DNA of 32,754 nt from Ga0077527 sp021300125 (GTDB lineage: Bacteria; Pseudomonadota; Gammaproteobacteria; Burkholderiales; SG8-41), in contig JBKDUF010000031.1 in the NCBI GenBank assembly GCA_046339595.1, positions 1 to 32,754 on the forward strand, written 5' to 3'. Made by a program: the position numbers and the translations under genes. This document shows, in pieces, positions 22,801 through 31,585 of this stretch. The stretch's first letter is position 1. Every line of letters starts with the position of its first letter. The notes under the pieces are model-generated. The model saw nothing but the letters and a program-made list of their open reading frames with translations. It had not been told where the DNA came from and made no database searches.

Positions 22801-22874
22801 TTGCTGCCCTGCGTCATCTGCTAAAATGCCACCGGTTGAAGCATTTTCATGCCCGGTGTTTCCGGGCGCTTTTC
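22801..22874 (+). promoter_or_regulatory. fdxA promoter and leader hairpin
   Basis: A TAAAAT -10 box (22822-22827) is preceded by TTGCTG (22801-22806) at a short 15-bp spacing. GCCCGG (22851-22856) and CCGGGC (22862-22867) then form a 6-bp hairpin with a TGTTT loop, followed by GCTTTTCC, 17 bases before the fdxA start codon. The hairpin looks like a weak attenuator or a translation-control element in the leader. Confidence 0.45.
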
Positions 22875-22890
22875 CTGGCGGGAAAACCCC

Positions 22891-23214
22891 ATGACCTACG
22901 TTGTTACCGAATCCTGCATCAAGTGCAAATATTCCGATTGCGTGGATGTCTGCCCCGTCGACTGCTTCCGCGAAGGCCCGAACATGCTGGTCATCGATCC
23001 GGACGAGTGCATCGATTGCACGCTCTGCGTTGCCGAGTGCCCGGTCGAGGCGATCTTCGCCGAGGACGACGTGCCCGATGACCAGAAGGAATTCATCGCA
23101 CTCAACGCCGAGCTGTCAAAGTCCTGGAAGCCGATCATCGAGAAGAAGGACGCCCTGCCCGACGCGGACGATTGGGCCAAGGTGAAAGAGAAAAAGCACC
23201 TGATCGAGAAGTAA
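22891..23214 (+). CDS. fdxA: 7Fe ferredoxin (3Fe-4S/4Fe-4S)
   Basis: The protein has 107 residues from ATG 22891; an in-frame ATG at 22849 lies in the leader hairpin and is not the start. MTYVVTESCIKCKYSDCVDVC carries the first cluster cysteines, and DECIDCTLCVAECPVEAIF carries the second. The pattern and the EGPNMLVIDPDECIDC segment match Azotobacter ferredoxin I and FdxA proteins, which hold one 3Fe-4S and one 4Fe-4S cluster. The C-terminal about 45 residues are acidic and lysine-rich as in this family. It is a low-potential electron carrier in the cytoplasm. The helicase-nuclease genes begin 48 bp downstream but are not obviously related in function. Confidence 0.93.
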   Translation: MTYVVTESCIKCKYSDCVDVCPVDCFREGPNMLVIDPDECIDCTLCVAECPVEAIFAEDDVPDDQKEFIALNAELSKSWKPIIEKKDALPDADDWAKVKEKKHLIEK

Positions 23215-23262
23215 CCCGGCGGCGCGCCCGCGCCGCGGCGGCCGGGATTATCATCCCTGCCC

Positions 23263-25977
23263 ATGTCCGCAGCTGAAACCTTTCCAGCGATCTCGCGTGC
23301 CGAACTGCTCGGCCGGCTGGCACAGGCGGCGCCTGGCGCCCTGACCGTCATCACGCCCAATCAGCGGCTCGCGCGGGCGCTGCAGCAGGAATTTTGCGAG
23401 TTCCGGCTGGAGCAGGGACTGGCCCTTTGGGATTCCGCCGACATCCTGCCGTGGTCCGGTTTTGTCGAGCGTGCCGCCGAGCAGGCGCGGTATTCGGATG
23501 CCGCGGCGTTGCCACTGCCGCTGTCCGCGGCGCAGTCGCACATCATCTGGGAACATCTGCTGCGCGCCTCACCTGCCGGTGAAGGGCTGCTGGCGGTCGC
23601 CGATGCCGCAAGACTTGCGTACGAAGCCTGGCAGCTGACGCGGCGCTGGCGACTGGAGCCGCGCCTGCGCGCGGCGAATGCCAATCCGGATGGCCAGGCT
23701 TTCCTTGAATGGGCGCCGCGTTACGAGCGCATTCTGCGGCGTGACCGCCTGATGGACGGGGCCGAACTGGCTGATCATGTACTGCCGCTGCTGTGCGACG
23801 GTCGGCTCAATCGCCCGTCGACACTGGTTGCCTGCGGTTTTGAAAGTTTCACGCTGCAGCAGGCCGATGTTCTGTGCGCGCTGCAGCGGGCCGGCAGCAC
23901 GGTGCTGCGGTCGATGCCGCCGCCGCGGCAGGCGCGCCTGCTGCGCCTGCCCTGTGCCGATGCCGAGGAGGAAATCCGCCTCGCCGCGACCTGGGCGCGC
24001 AACCGGCTGGAACAGGGGCTGCGCCGGATTGGCATCGTGGTGCCGGACCTTGCTGCGCGGCGTGCCGCGGTGGTGCGGGTCTTCAGCGCGACAATGGCGC
24101 CCGACTATGCGCTGCCTGATGCGCCCGCGCGCATCCTGCCGTTCAATCTTTCCCTGGGCTCACCGCTTGCCGAATTTCCGCTGGTAAGCACCGCGCTGCT
24201 GTTGCTCGATGCCACGGGCCGCGAGATCGAATACGAGCGGCTCAGCCGCGTGCTGCGTTCGCCGTTCATTGCAGCGGCCGAAACCGAGCGCTCCAGCCGC
24301 GCCTTGCTCGACATCGAGCTCAGGCGCCATGCCGAGCCCGGGATATCCCTCGACCGGGCGCTGAACCTGATGACGCGTCACGGCGGCGAATGCCCGCAGC
24401 TGGTGAAGCGTTTTGCGGCGCTGGCCGATTTCCGCAGGAACCGCCTGTTCGGCGCGCAGTCGCCGGCGCAATGGGCGCGTGCCTTTTCCGAGGCGCTGGC
24501 GCTGGCGGGATTTCCCGGCGAACGGAGCCTCGATTCAGTCGAATACCAGACGCTGAAAAGCTGGCATGGTGCGATGGCCGACTTTGCCGCGCTGGATCGC
24601 GTGGTGCCGCGGATGGCTCATGCCGAGGCCTTGTCGCGCCTGCGGCGGCTGGTGACGGAGATCCTGTTCCAGCCGGAATCGCAGCCGGTGCCGATCCAGA
24701 TTCTCGGCGTTCTGGAGACATCGGGGCTCCACTTCGATGCGCTGTGGGTGATGGGGCTGGATGACGAACACTGGCCGCAGTCGCACCGCCCCAATCCGTT
24801 CCTGCCCCTGGCCGTTCAGCGCGATGCGGGTTTGCCGCAATCCTCGGCAGCGGAAGCGCTCGCGGCTTCGCGCGCCGCAATGGCCCGCTGGTGCGAGGCC
24901 GCCGGCGAAGTGGTGCTGAGCCATCCGCTGCAGGAAGAGGGGCGCGAGTTGCGCGCAAGCGCGCTGATCGCGCACATCCCTGCCGGCACGCCCGAAAGCC
25001 CCGCATATTCGGATCTGCGCAATGCGGTGCATGCGCTGGGCGGCCTCGAATGCCGTGCCGACGATCCGCTGCCGCCCATCGACGGCACGGTCGTGGCGGG
25101 CGGCACCGTATTGCTGAAGGACCAGTCGGCCTGTCCTTTCCGGGCCGCGGCACGCAACCGCCTGCGGGCCGATGCGCCGGCTGCGCCCCATGCCGGACTC
25201 GACGCGCTGGAGCGCGGCACCCTGGTGCATCAGGTGCTGGCCCGGGTCTGGGAGGTCCTGCGTGACAGCGAGGCCCTGCATGCCATCGACGAGGCCGGGC
25301 TGCAGGCACTGCTTGAGGGCGCAGCCGATGCCGCGATGGCGCGGTTGCGGCGCGAGCGGCCCGCCACCGTGCACGGACGCTTTGCCGAAATCGAAAAGCG
25401 CCGCCTGATCGGCCTTGCCCGGAGCTGGCTCGATCAGGACCGCAAACGCGACGGATTCAGGGTGCTCGCTGTCGAGGACCAGCGCGACATGGCCATTGGC
25501 GGGCTGCAGTTCAGGACACGGCTGGATCGCGTTGACGAGTCTGCCGACGGCCGCCGCATCATCCTCGACTACAAGACCGGCAAGGCGAGTGCCGCCGACA
25601 TGCTCGGCGCGCGGCCCGAGGAGCCGCAGCTGCCGCTGTATCTGCTCAGCGCCGAGCCCGAAGCCGTGGCGGTGGCCTTTGCCCAGGTGCGCGCCGGAAG
25701 CATGGCGTATGCCGGTCTCGCGCGGGATGCCGACCTGCTGCCCGGCATCAAGGCGCTGCCCGATACGCGGCACGGCCGGGAGTATCCGCAGTGGACCGGA
25801 CTGGTTGAAGCCTGGCGCGCGGATCTCGATCGCATAGCCCGCGAGTTTGCCGCCGGCGTGGCATCGGTGGATCCGAAGCGTTACCCGCAGACCTGCCAGT
25901 ACTGTGATATGCAGCCGCTGTGCCGCGTGCGCGAGCGGTTGGGCGAACCGATTACGGATGCGGAGTCCGGCGAATGA
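23263..25977 (+). CDS. AddB-like nuclease/inactivated-helicase subunit for DNA break repair
   Basis: The 904-residue protein starts at ATG 23263. The N-terminal half is a degenerate UvrD-like fold (TVITPNQRLARALQ, DILPWSGFVER) without an intact Walker A, as in AddB relatives. The C-terminal PD-(D/E)xK nuclease has RLDRVDE and LDYKTGK (Asp769, Lys771), then QLPLYLLSA. Four cysteines for a 4Fe-4S staple are present: Cys624 (SACPFRA) before the nuclease core and Cys878, Cys881 and Cys887 (CQYCDMQPLC) after it, the AddB/AdnB-type layout. The stop overlaps the next gene's start (ATGA), so the two subunits are made together. It belongs to the family called 'probable DNA repair protein' in betaproteobacteria and should help process double-strand ends for RecA loading. 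Confidence 0.87.
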   Translation: MSAAETFPAISRAELLGRLAQAAPGALTVITPNQRLARALQQEFCEFRLEQGLALWDSADILPWSGFVERAAEQARYSDAAALPLPLSAAQSHIIWEHLLRASPAGEGLLAVADAARLAYEAWQLTRRWRLEPRLRAANANPDGQAFLEWAPRYERILRRDRLMDGAELADHVLPLLCDGRLNRPSTLVACGFESFTLQQADVLCALQRAGSTVLRSMPPPRQARLLRLPCADAEEEIRLAATWARNRLEQGLRRIGIVVPDLAARRAAVVRVFSATMAPDYALPDAPARILPFNLSLGSPLAEFPLVSTALLLLDATGREIEYERLSRVLRSPFIAAAETERSSRALLDIELRRHAEPGISLDRALNLMTRHGGECPQLVKRFAALADFRRNRLFGAQSPAQWARAFSEALALAGFPGERSLDSVEYQTLKSWHGAMADFAALDRVVPRMAHAEALSRLRRLVTEILFQPESQPVPIQILGVLETSGLHFDALWVMGLDDEHWPQSHRPNPFLPLAVQRDAGLPQSSAAEALAASRAAMARWCEAAGEVVLSHPLQEEGRELRASALIAHIPAGTPESPAYSDLRNAVHALGGLECRADDPLPPIDGTVVAGGTVLLKDQSACPFRAAARNRLRADAPAAPHAGLDALERGTLVHQVLARVWEVLRDSEALHAIDEAGLQALLEGAADAAMARLRRERPATVHGRFAEIEKRRLIGLARSWLDQDRKRDGFRVLAVEDQRDMAIGGLQFRTRLDRVDESADGRRIILDYKTGKASAADMLGARPEEPQLPLYLLSAEPEAVAVAFAQVRAGSMAYAGLARDADLLPGIKALPDTRHGREYPQWTGLVEAWRADLDRIAREFAAGVASVDPKRYPQTCQYCDMQPLCRVRERLGEPITDAESGE

Positions 25978-28900
25978 GCGTCCCGGTTCCTGATCTGGAC
26001 CAGCGCCGCGAGGCACTGGATCCGCGGCGCTCGTTCATCGTGCAGGCGCCCGCGGGTTCGGGCAAGACCGAACTGCTGATCCAGCGCTACCTGCTGTTGC
26101 TGGCGCGGGTCAATCAGGCCGAGGAAATTGTCGCCGTCACCTTCACCAAAAAGGCCGCCGGCGAGATGCGCGAGCGCGTGCTGCAGGCGCTGGTGGATAC
26201 CGGCGCCGCGAAGCCGCCCCGTTCCGAGCATGAAAAAAGGACACTGGAACTGGCCGCTGCCGCGCTCCGGCGCGACCGCGAAGCCGGCTGGGATCTGATC
26301 GACAATCCGTCCCGTTTGCGCATCCTCACCATCGATGCGCTGTGCGCGGGCCTCACCCGGCAGATGCCCTTGCTGTCGGGTTTCGGTGCGCAGCCTGAAA
26401 TGACCGAAGATGCCTCGCCGCTGTATCTCGAGGCCGCCCGCGCCACCCTGGCCCTGGTCAACGACGACAGCACTGCAGCGGCGGATGTCGAAAACCTGCT
26501 GGTTCATCTCGATAATGACGTGGCCCGCGCCGAAGGCCTGATTGCCGACATGCTGGCGCGCCGCGACCAGTGGCTGCGCCCTGTGCATGGCCGTGAGCGC
26601 GATGAACTCGAGGCCGTGCTGCGGCATGCGCGCGAACTTGCCCTGCGCCAGCTGCTTGAAACGATCCCGCAACCGGCCGCTGACGAATTGAGCGCGCTGG
26701 CGGCTCATGCGTTCGGTAACCTCGGGCTCGGCGCCTTTGCCGGCGAGATCGAGGACTGGGTCAATCTGGCCGGCCTGTTTCTGACTGCGGACGGCAGCTG
26801 GCGCAAACGGCTGACCAGGGATCAGGGTTTTTCCGCGGGCAAGGCGCACCAGGCCTGGAAGGAACGTGCGCTGGCCCTGTTCAGCGCCCTGGAGTCTGGC
26901 GGCACATCTGCGGCTCTCGACGCGATGCGTCGCCTGCCGCCCCCGTGCTACAGCGACAGCCAGGGGCAGGCGCTGGGGGCGATCCTGCGGCTGCTGCCGC
27001 TCGCGGTGGCGCAGCTCAAGCTGGTTTTCCAGTCGCGTCGCCAGGTGGATTTCACCGAGGTGGCGCAGGGCGCGCTGCTCGCACTGGGCACTGACGAGGC
27101 GCCCACCGATCTCGCGCTGGCACTCGATTACCGCATCCAGCACCTGCTCATCGACGAATTCCAGGATACCTCGATCAGCCAGTTCCAGCTGGTCGAGCGC
27201 CTGACCGCGGGCTGGCTGCCCGATGACGGGCGCACCCTGTTCGCCGTTGGCGACCCGATGCAGTCGATCTACCGCTTCCGCGAGGCCGAGGTCGGCCTGT
27301 TCCTGCGCGCGCGCGCCGAAGGCATCGCCGGCGTTGCGCTGCATCCGGTCGCGCTGTCGGCGAATTTCCGCTCCCAGTCCGGCATCGTCGAATGGGTGAA
27401 TGCCGCATTCGGCCGCATCCTGCCCGGAGCGGAAGACATGGCCCTGGGCGCGGTGCCGTACACGGTCTCGGTGGCGACGCGGGACGCCCTGCCGGGCGCA
27501 GCGGTGCAGGTGCACGCGCTGCTGGGCGACGACGGCAGCGAGGAGGCGCGTCGCGTGACTGAAATCGTGCAGGCCGCGCGTGCCGCCGATCCCGCCGTGA
27601 AGGTGGCGATACTGACCCGCACCCGCGGCCACCTGCGCGACATCGTGCCCGCGCTGAAGGCGGCGGCGCTGCGCTTTCGCGCCATCGACATCGAAGCCCT
27701 CGGCGAGCGGCCGGTGGTTCAGGATCTGCTGGCGCTGACGCGTGCGCTGGCCCATCCCGGCGACCGCGTCGCCTGGCTTGCCTTGCTGCGTGCGCCCTGG
27801 TGCGGGCTGACCCTTGCCGACCTGCATGCGCTGGCTGCGGGCAGCGAGGGCGTCACGCTATGGGATGCCATGGGCGACGAGGCGCGCCTGGCCAGGTTGT
27901 CGGCTGAGGGCCGCGCACGTCTGGCGCGCGTGCGGGCCGCACTGCGCACCGCGATGCTGGCGCGCCGGCGCGGACCGTTGCGCGAGCAGGTGGCGGGTGC
28001 CTGGATTGCCCTCGGCGGGCCGGCCTGCGTCGGCCAGCCCACCGACCTTGAGGATGCCGAGGTCTTTTTCCGGCATCTCGACCGTCACGAGGAGGCGGGT
28101 GAGCTGCCGCAGCGCGACACGCTCGAGCAGGGCCTTGAAGCACTGCATGCGCTGCCCGACGTCGGCGCCGATGACAGCCTGCAGATCATGACCGTGCACA
28201 AGGCCAAGGGTCTTGAGTTCGACGTTGTGATCGTGCCCGGCCTCGCGCGGAACCCGCGCAGCGATGACAAAAAACTGCTGCTGTGGGCCGAACAGCCGGC
28301 AGCCCATGGCGGCACCGGACTGCTGCTGGCGCCGATTAATGCAACGGGCGAGGGCGCCGCGGGGGATGACGGCGATGCCATTTACCGGTGGATCGCCGAA
28401 TTCAATGCGCGGCGGCAGGCGCTTGAGGACGGCCGCCTGTTGTATGTCGCCGCCACGCGCGCGCGGCGACAGCTTCACCTGCTCGGCAGCGTGGCGGTGG
28501 ACCGCGACGACGAGGGTGTGCGCCGCCTCAAGCCACCCCCTGCGCGTTCGCTGCTCGGCAAGCTGTGGCCGGTGGTCGAGGCACATTACCGTTCGGCACT
28601 GGACGAGGCCGCGGAACAGGCACTTGAGCAAACACCGCGGCCGCAGCCGGTTGATCAGCCCCTGCGCCGCCTGCCTGCGGGATGGTGCCTGCCCGAGATG
28701 CCGCCGGCTGCGGCATGGACGCCGCCCCCCGATCCGGTGCTTGCACAGGACCAGCTGGAATTCTCCTGGTCCGGAGAAACGGCAAGGCAAATCGGCAGCG
28801 TGGTCCACCGCTGGCTGCAGCGCATTGCCGGCGAAGGCTGCGCCGGCTGGGATGCCGCGCGCATCCATGCACTGGGGCCGGCGATACGCCTCGCGCTGCA

Positions 28901-29306
28901 GGCGGAGGGTGTGGGTGAAGCCGAACTGGCCGACGCAACGGGGAGGGCGCAGCAGGCGCTGATCCTGTGCCTTGGCGACGAGCGCGGCCGCTGGCTGCTG
29001 TCGGAGCAGCCGCAGGGCCGTTCGGAATGGCGACTGAGCGGCGTTGACGACGGACGCCTGGTCAACGTGGTCATCGACCGCAGCTTCGTCGATGCCGATG
29101 GCACGCGCTGGATCATCGACTACAAGACCAGCCGCCACGAAGGCGGCGATGTCGCGGCCTTTCTCGACAACGAGCGTGAGCGTTACCGTGCGCAGCTGGA
29201 GCGCTATGCCCGACTGCTGCATGCCGCCGGCGAATCGCGCATCCGGCTGGGCCTCTATTTCCCGCTGCTCAGCGGCTGGCGCGACTGGGAATACCGGCCG
29301 CGCTGA
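25974..29306 (+). CDS. AddA/RecB-like UvrD helicase-nuclease
   Basis: The protein has 1110 residues from ATG 25974, coupled to the AddB-like stop; the frame runs 18 codons further upstream only as an overlap. Helicase motifs are complete: I APAGSGKTE (Lys31, Thr32), Ia VAVTFTKKAAGEMRERV, II DEFQDTS (Asp394, Glu395), III AVGDPMQSIYRFREAEVGLF, V/VI 'MTVHKAKGLEFDVVIVPGLA' and LLYVAATRARRQLHLLG. The C-terminal nuclease has WIIDYKTSRHEGGD (Asp1049, Lys1051) and a downstream YRAQLERYARLL. It should unwind and cut DNA ends together with the 23263-25977 protein. Whether it recognises a Chi site is unknown. A GC-rich hairpin lies just after the stop. Confidence 0.9.
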   Translation: MSVPVPDLDQRREALDPRRSFIVQAPAGSGKTELLIQRYLLLLARVNQAEEIVAVTFTKKAAGEMRERVLQALVDTGAAKPPRSEHEKRTLELAAAALRRDREAGWDLIDNPSRLRILTIDALCAGLTRQMPLLSGFGAQPEMTEDASPLYLEAARATLALVNDDSTAAADVENLLVHLDNDVARAEGLIADMLARRDQWLRPVHGRERDELEAVLRHARELALRQLLETIPQPAADELSALAAHAFGNLGLGAFAGEIEDWVNLAGLFLTADGSWRKRLTRDQGFSAGKAHQAWKERALALFSALESGGTSAALDAMRRLPPPCYSDSQGQALGAILRLLPLAVAQLKLVFQSRRQVDFTEVAQGALLALGTDEAPTDLALALDYRIQHLLIDEFQDTSISQFQLVERLTAGWLPDDGRTLFAVGDPMQSIYRFREAEVGLFLRARAEGIAGVALHPVALSANFRSQSGIVEWVNAAFGRILPGAEDMALGAVPYTVSVATRDALPGAAVQVHALLGDDGSEEARRVTEIVQAARAADPAVKVAILTRTRGHLRDIVPALKAAALRFRAIDIEALGERPVVQDLLALTRALAHPGDRVAWLALLRAPWCGLTLADLHALAAGSEGVTLWDAMGDEARLARLSAEGRARLARVRAALRTAMLARRRGPLREQVAGAWIALGGPACVGQPTDLEDAEVFFRHLDRHEEAGELPQRDTLEQGLEALHALPDVGADDSLQIMTVHKAKGLEFDVVIVPGLARNPRSDDKKLLLWAEQPAAHGGTGLLLAPINATGEGAAGDDGDAIYRWIAEFNARRQALEDGRLLYVAATRARRQLHLLGSVAVDRDDEGVRRLKPPPARSLLGKLWPVVEAHYRSALDEAAEQALEQTPRPQPVDQPLRRLPAGWCLPEMPPAAAWTPPPDPVLAQDQLEFSWSGETARQIGSVVHRWLQRIAGEGCAGWDAARIHALGPAIRLALQAEGVGEAELADATGRAQQALILCLGDERGRWLLSEQPQGRSEWRLSGVDDGRLVNVVIDRSFVDADGTRWIIDYKTSRHEGGDVAAFLDNERERYRAQLERYARLLHAAGESRIRLGLYFPLLSGWRDWEYRPR

Positions 29307-29308
29307 AG

Positions 29309-29334
29309 GCCGCGGGGCACCCCGATGCCGCGGC
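29309..29334 (+). terminator. GC-rich hairpin after the AddA-like gene
   Basis: GCCGCGG (29309-29315) and CCGCGGC (29328-29334) are inverted arms, with GGGG/CCCC (29314-29317, 29320-29323) as a competing inner stem. No T-run follows, so it would be a pause or Rho-dependent site rather than a standard terminator. Confidence 0.35.
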
Positions 29335-29412
29335 ACGGTTGCGGCGGGCGATGTTAGACCTTAGCATCCCCGGCTCCTGCCATCCTGCCGTCAACGATTC
29401 GAGGAACCGGTC

Positions 29413-30402
29413 ATGTTTGTTTCGCAACTTGCTGCGCCCGCCTTGCTGGTTTTGGCCACTGCATCGCTGCTGCTGCCCGTGCCGGTGCTGGCGCAGGCCA
29501 AATTTCCCGAGCGCCCGCTGCGCCTGGTGGTGCCTTTTGCGCCGGGCGGGGTCAACGACATCATCGGCCGGCGCTGGGCGCAGGACCTGTCCAAGGTGCT
29601 GGGCCAGAATGTCATTGTCGAAAACCGTGCCGGCGCATCCGGTGCCATCGGCTCGCTGGAAGTCGCGCGCGCCAAGCCCGACGGCCACACGCTGCTGATC
29701 GCCAACACCACCACGCACGTGCTCAACCCGCTGGGCAACGCCAAGCTCGGCTACGACCCGCTGAAGGATTTCAGCACCCTGGGCATCATCACCCTGGTGC
29801 CCACCGGTGTGGCGGTGCATCCCTCGCGGCCGGTGAACAGCCGGAAGGAGCTGGCCACGCTGGCGCGGAGCACTCCCGACAAGCTCTCTTTCGGCTCCGC
29901 CGGCACCGGCAGCATCACCCACCTCACCGGCGAGCTGTTCAAGAAAATCAACGGCGACCTGAAGATCGTGCACGTACCGTACAAGGGCGCGGGCCCCGGG
30001 CTCACCGACCTCATCGCCGGTCACATTCCCATTTACACGCCGACCATCAGCTCGGCGCCGCTCGAGTACCACAAGCAGGGCCGGTTGCGGATGCTCGCGG
30101 TGTGCGCCGAGCAGCGCCTGCCCGCGGTGCCCGAGGTGCCCACCGCGATCCAGGCCGGCATGCCCGAACTGGTGGTGCAGGCTTTCAATGCGATCTTCCT
30201 GCCGCCGCAGACGCCGAAGGCGGTGATGGATGTGCTGGCCGCAGCCAACCAGAAAGTGATGGCAAGCGCTGAAATGCACGAGTTTCTGCGCCGCGCCGGT
30301 GCCGAGCCGGTGGCCAATTCCTCGCCCGAGCGGGCCACCCAGTTCATCCAGAAGGAACTCAAGCGCTGGGGTCCGATCGTGCAGGCCGTCGGCATCGAAT
30401 AA
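29413..30402 (+). CDS. Bug/TctC-family periplasmic substrate-binding protein
   Basis: The protein has 329 residues from ATG 29413, with GAGGAACCGGTC upstream. Residues 1-28 are a Sec signal ending in PVLAQA. The mature start KFPERPLRLVVPFAPGGVNDIIGRRW, the middle FGSAGTGSITHLTGELF and HVPYKGAGPGLTDLIAGHIP are standard Bug motifs. It differs clearly from the Bug protein at 5004-5987 (FAPGG in place of SATGS), so a different ligand is likely. The MDR dehydrogenase gene follows 46 bp later and may be in the same operon, which would hint at an organic acid or its derivative as ligand. No transporter membrane subunits are nearby. Confidence 0.9.
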   Translation: MFVSQLAAPALLVLATASLLLPVPVLAQAKFPERPLRLVVPFAPGGVNDIIGRRWAQDLSKVLGQNVIVENRAGASGAIGSLEVARAKPDGHTLLIANTTTHVLNPLGNAKLGYDPLKDFSTLGIITLVPTGVAVHPSRPVNSRKELATLARSTPDKLSFGSAGTGSITHLTGELFKKINGDLKIVHVPYKGAGPGLTDLIAGHIPIYTPTISSAPLEYHKQGRLRMLAVCAEQRLPAVPEVPTAIQAGMPELVVQAFNAIFLPPQTPKAVMDVLAAANQKVMASAEMHEFLRRAGAEPVANSSPERATQFIQKELKRWGPIVQAVGIE

Positions 30403-30408
30403 GCGGCT

Positions 30409-30441
30409 CCAATCAATTTTATAACCCATTGTTTTAATTGG
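30409..30441 (+). promoter_or_regulatory. AT-rich element before the MDR dehydrogenase gene
   Basis: CCAAT (30409-30413) and ATTGG (30437-30441) frame an AT-rich stretch that ends eight bases before the MDR start. It contains TATAAC-cc-ATTG-tt-TTAA (30420-30437), which has the same core and spacing as the sequence at 3580-3597. It may be a promoter or regulator site. No good Shine-Dalgarno is seen before the MDR gene. Confidence 0.4.
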
Positions 30442-30448
30442 ATAAATC

Positions 30449-31420
30449 ATGAAATCCTGCTGGATCGTCACCAAGGACCACCAGAACACCCTCGAATACC
30501 GCGATGTGCCGCAGCCGCAGCCCAAGGCCGGCGAGATCGTGATCAAGGTCATGGCCTCGGCGCTGAACCGTGGCGAGATGTTTGTCGGCGGCGTGGTGCA
30601 CGGCGGACCGGAAAAACTCGGCGGCAACGAAGCCTCGGGCACCGTGCATGCAATCGGTGAAGGCGTCACCGGCGTCAAGGTCGGTGATGCGGTGTTCGGC
30701 CGCGTGCGCGGCGGTTTCGCCGAATACGCGGTGATGGATGCGACGCAGATTTTTCCCAAGCCCGCGCATCTCAGCTGGGAACAGGCCGCGGCGATCCCGA
30801 TCAGCTACATCACCGCCTGGGAAATGATCTACCAATACGGCAAGCTGCAGAAGGGCGAGACGATGCTGATCATGGGCGCCTCATCCGGTGCCGGCGTGGC
30901 GAGCATCCATCTCGCGAAGCTGATCGGCGCGCGTTCGATCGGCACCTCGGGTTCGGCGCAGAAAATCGAACAGCTCAAGGCCACCGGCCTCGATGTCGGC
31001 ATTGCCACGCGCAAGCCGGACTTTGCCGCGCAGGTGCGCGAGCTGACCGGCGGCAAGGGCGTGGACCTGGTGATCAACGGTGTCGGCGGTTCGGTGTTTG
31101 CCGAATGCCAGCGCTGCCTCGGTTTCCGCGGCCGGCTGGCGACGGTCGGTTACGTCGACAACGTGTTCAAGGCCGAGATCGACCTCAACGCGGTGCATGC
31201 CTGGCGGCAGGAGATCTTCGGTGTATCCAACGCCCACCTCCCGGCCTCGGGCAAGGTTCTGTCCGCCGCCGGTTTCCGCCGCGATGTGCTGCCCGCGATC
31301 AACGACGGCCGCATCCTGCCGCTGATCGATAGCGTGTACAGTTTTGACGAATTGCCAAAGGCGAAGGCGCGCATGGATGCCAGCGGCATGGTCGGCAAGA
31401 TCGTGGTGAAGATCGGCTGA
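30449..31420 (+). CDS. Zinc-less MDR oxidoreductase, quinone-reductase-like
   Basis: The protein has 323 residues from ATG 30449. The N-terminal GroES-like domain has EYRDVPQPQPKAGEIVIKV and LGGNEASGTVHAIGEGVTGVKVGDAVFG, and it lacks the catalytic and structural zinc cysteines of alcohol dehydrogenases. The NAD(P)-binding domain has MLIMGASSGAGVASIHLAKLIGA (Rossmann loop, about 144-150) and 'GKGVDLVINGVGGSVFAECQ'. C-terminal SVYSFDELPKAKARMDASGMVGKIVVKIG is typical of the quinone oxidoreductase branch. The enzyme probably reduces an enone, quinone or enoyl thioester using NADPH. Its exact substrate is unknown. It follows a Bug gene, with an AT-rich element between, and ends at a strong terminator. 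Confidence 0.85.
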   Translation: MKSCWIVTKDHQNTLEYRDVPQPQPKAGEIVIKVMASALNRGEMFVGGVVHGGPEKLGGNEASGTVHAIGEGVTGVKVGDAVFGRVRGGFAEYAVMDATQIFPKPAHLSWEQAAAIPISYITAWEMIYQYGKLQKGETMLIMGASSGAGVASIHLAKLIGARSIGTSGSAQKIEQLKATGLDVGIATRKPDFAAQVRELTGGKGVDLVINGVGGSVFAECQRCLGFRGRLATVGYVDNVFKAEIDLNAVHAWRQEIFGVSNAHLPASGKVLSAAGFRRDVLPAINDGRILPLIDSVYSFDELPKAKARMDASGMVGKIVVKIG

Positions 31421-31445
31421 CGCGGTTTTAACCGGCGTAAAAAAA

Positions 31446-31487
31446 CCGTTCGCCCTGAGCTTGTCGAAGGGGAACGGCTTTTTTATT
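31446..31487 (+). terminator. Terminator of the MDR gene built on a widespread repeat motif
   Basis: CCGTTC (31446-31451) pairs with GAACGG (31472-31477), and CCCT (31453-31456) with AGGG (31468-31471) after one bulged G; CTTTTTTATT follows. The loop contains CCCTGAGCTTGTCGAAGG, a sequence I know as highly repeated near gene ends in many proteobacterial and some actinobacterial genomes. Here it clearly acts as an intrinsic terminator. Confidence 0.8.
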
Positions 31488-31585
31488 GGCGAGTGGCGTG
31501 TGTACCTTGCACAGCCTGCGCGCGGCTTGTTTCAGCGGGGGAGATTACGGTCTGACATTGACCGGCTTTGATTGCTAACGTCGAG

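Noticed and set aside
25881..27827. A 648-codon minus-strand frame opposite the AddA-like gene
   Set aside because: The plus strand encodes all helicase motifs. The antisense frame has no recognisable domain.
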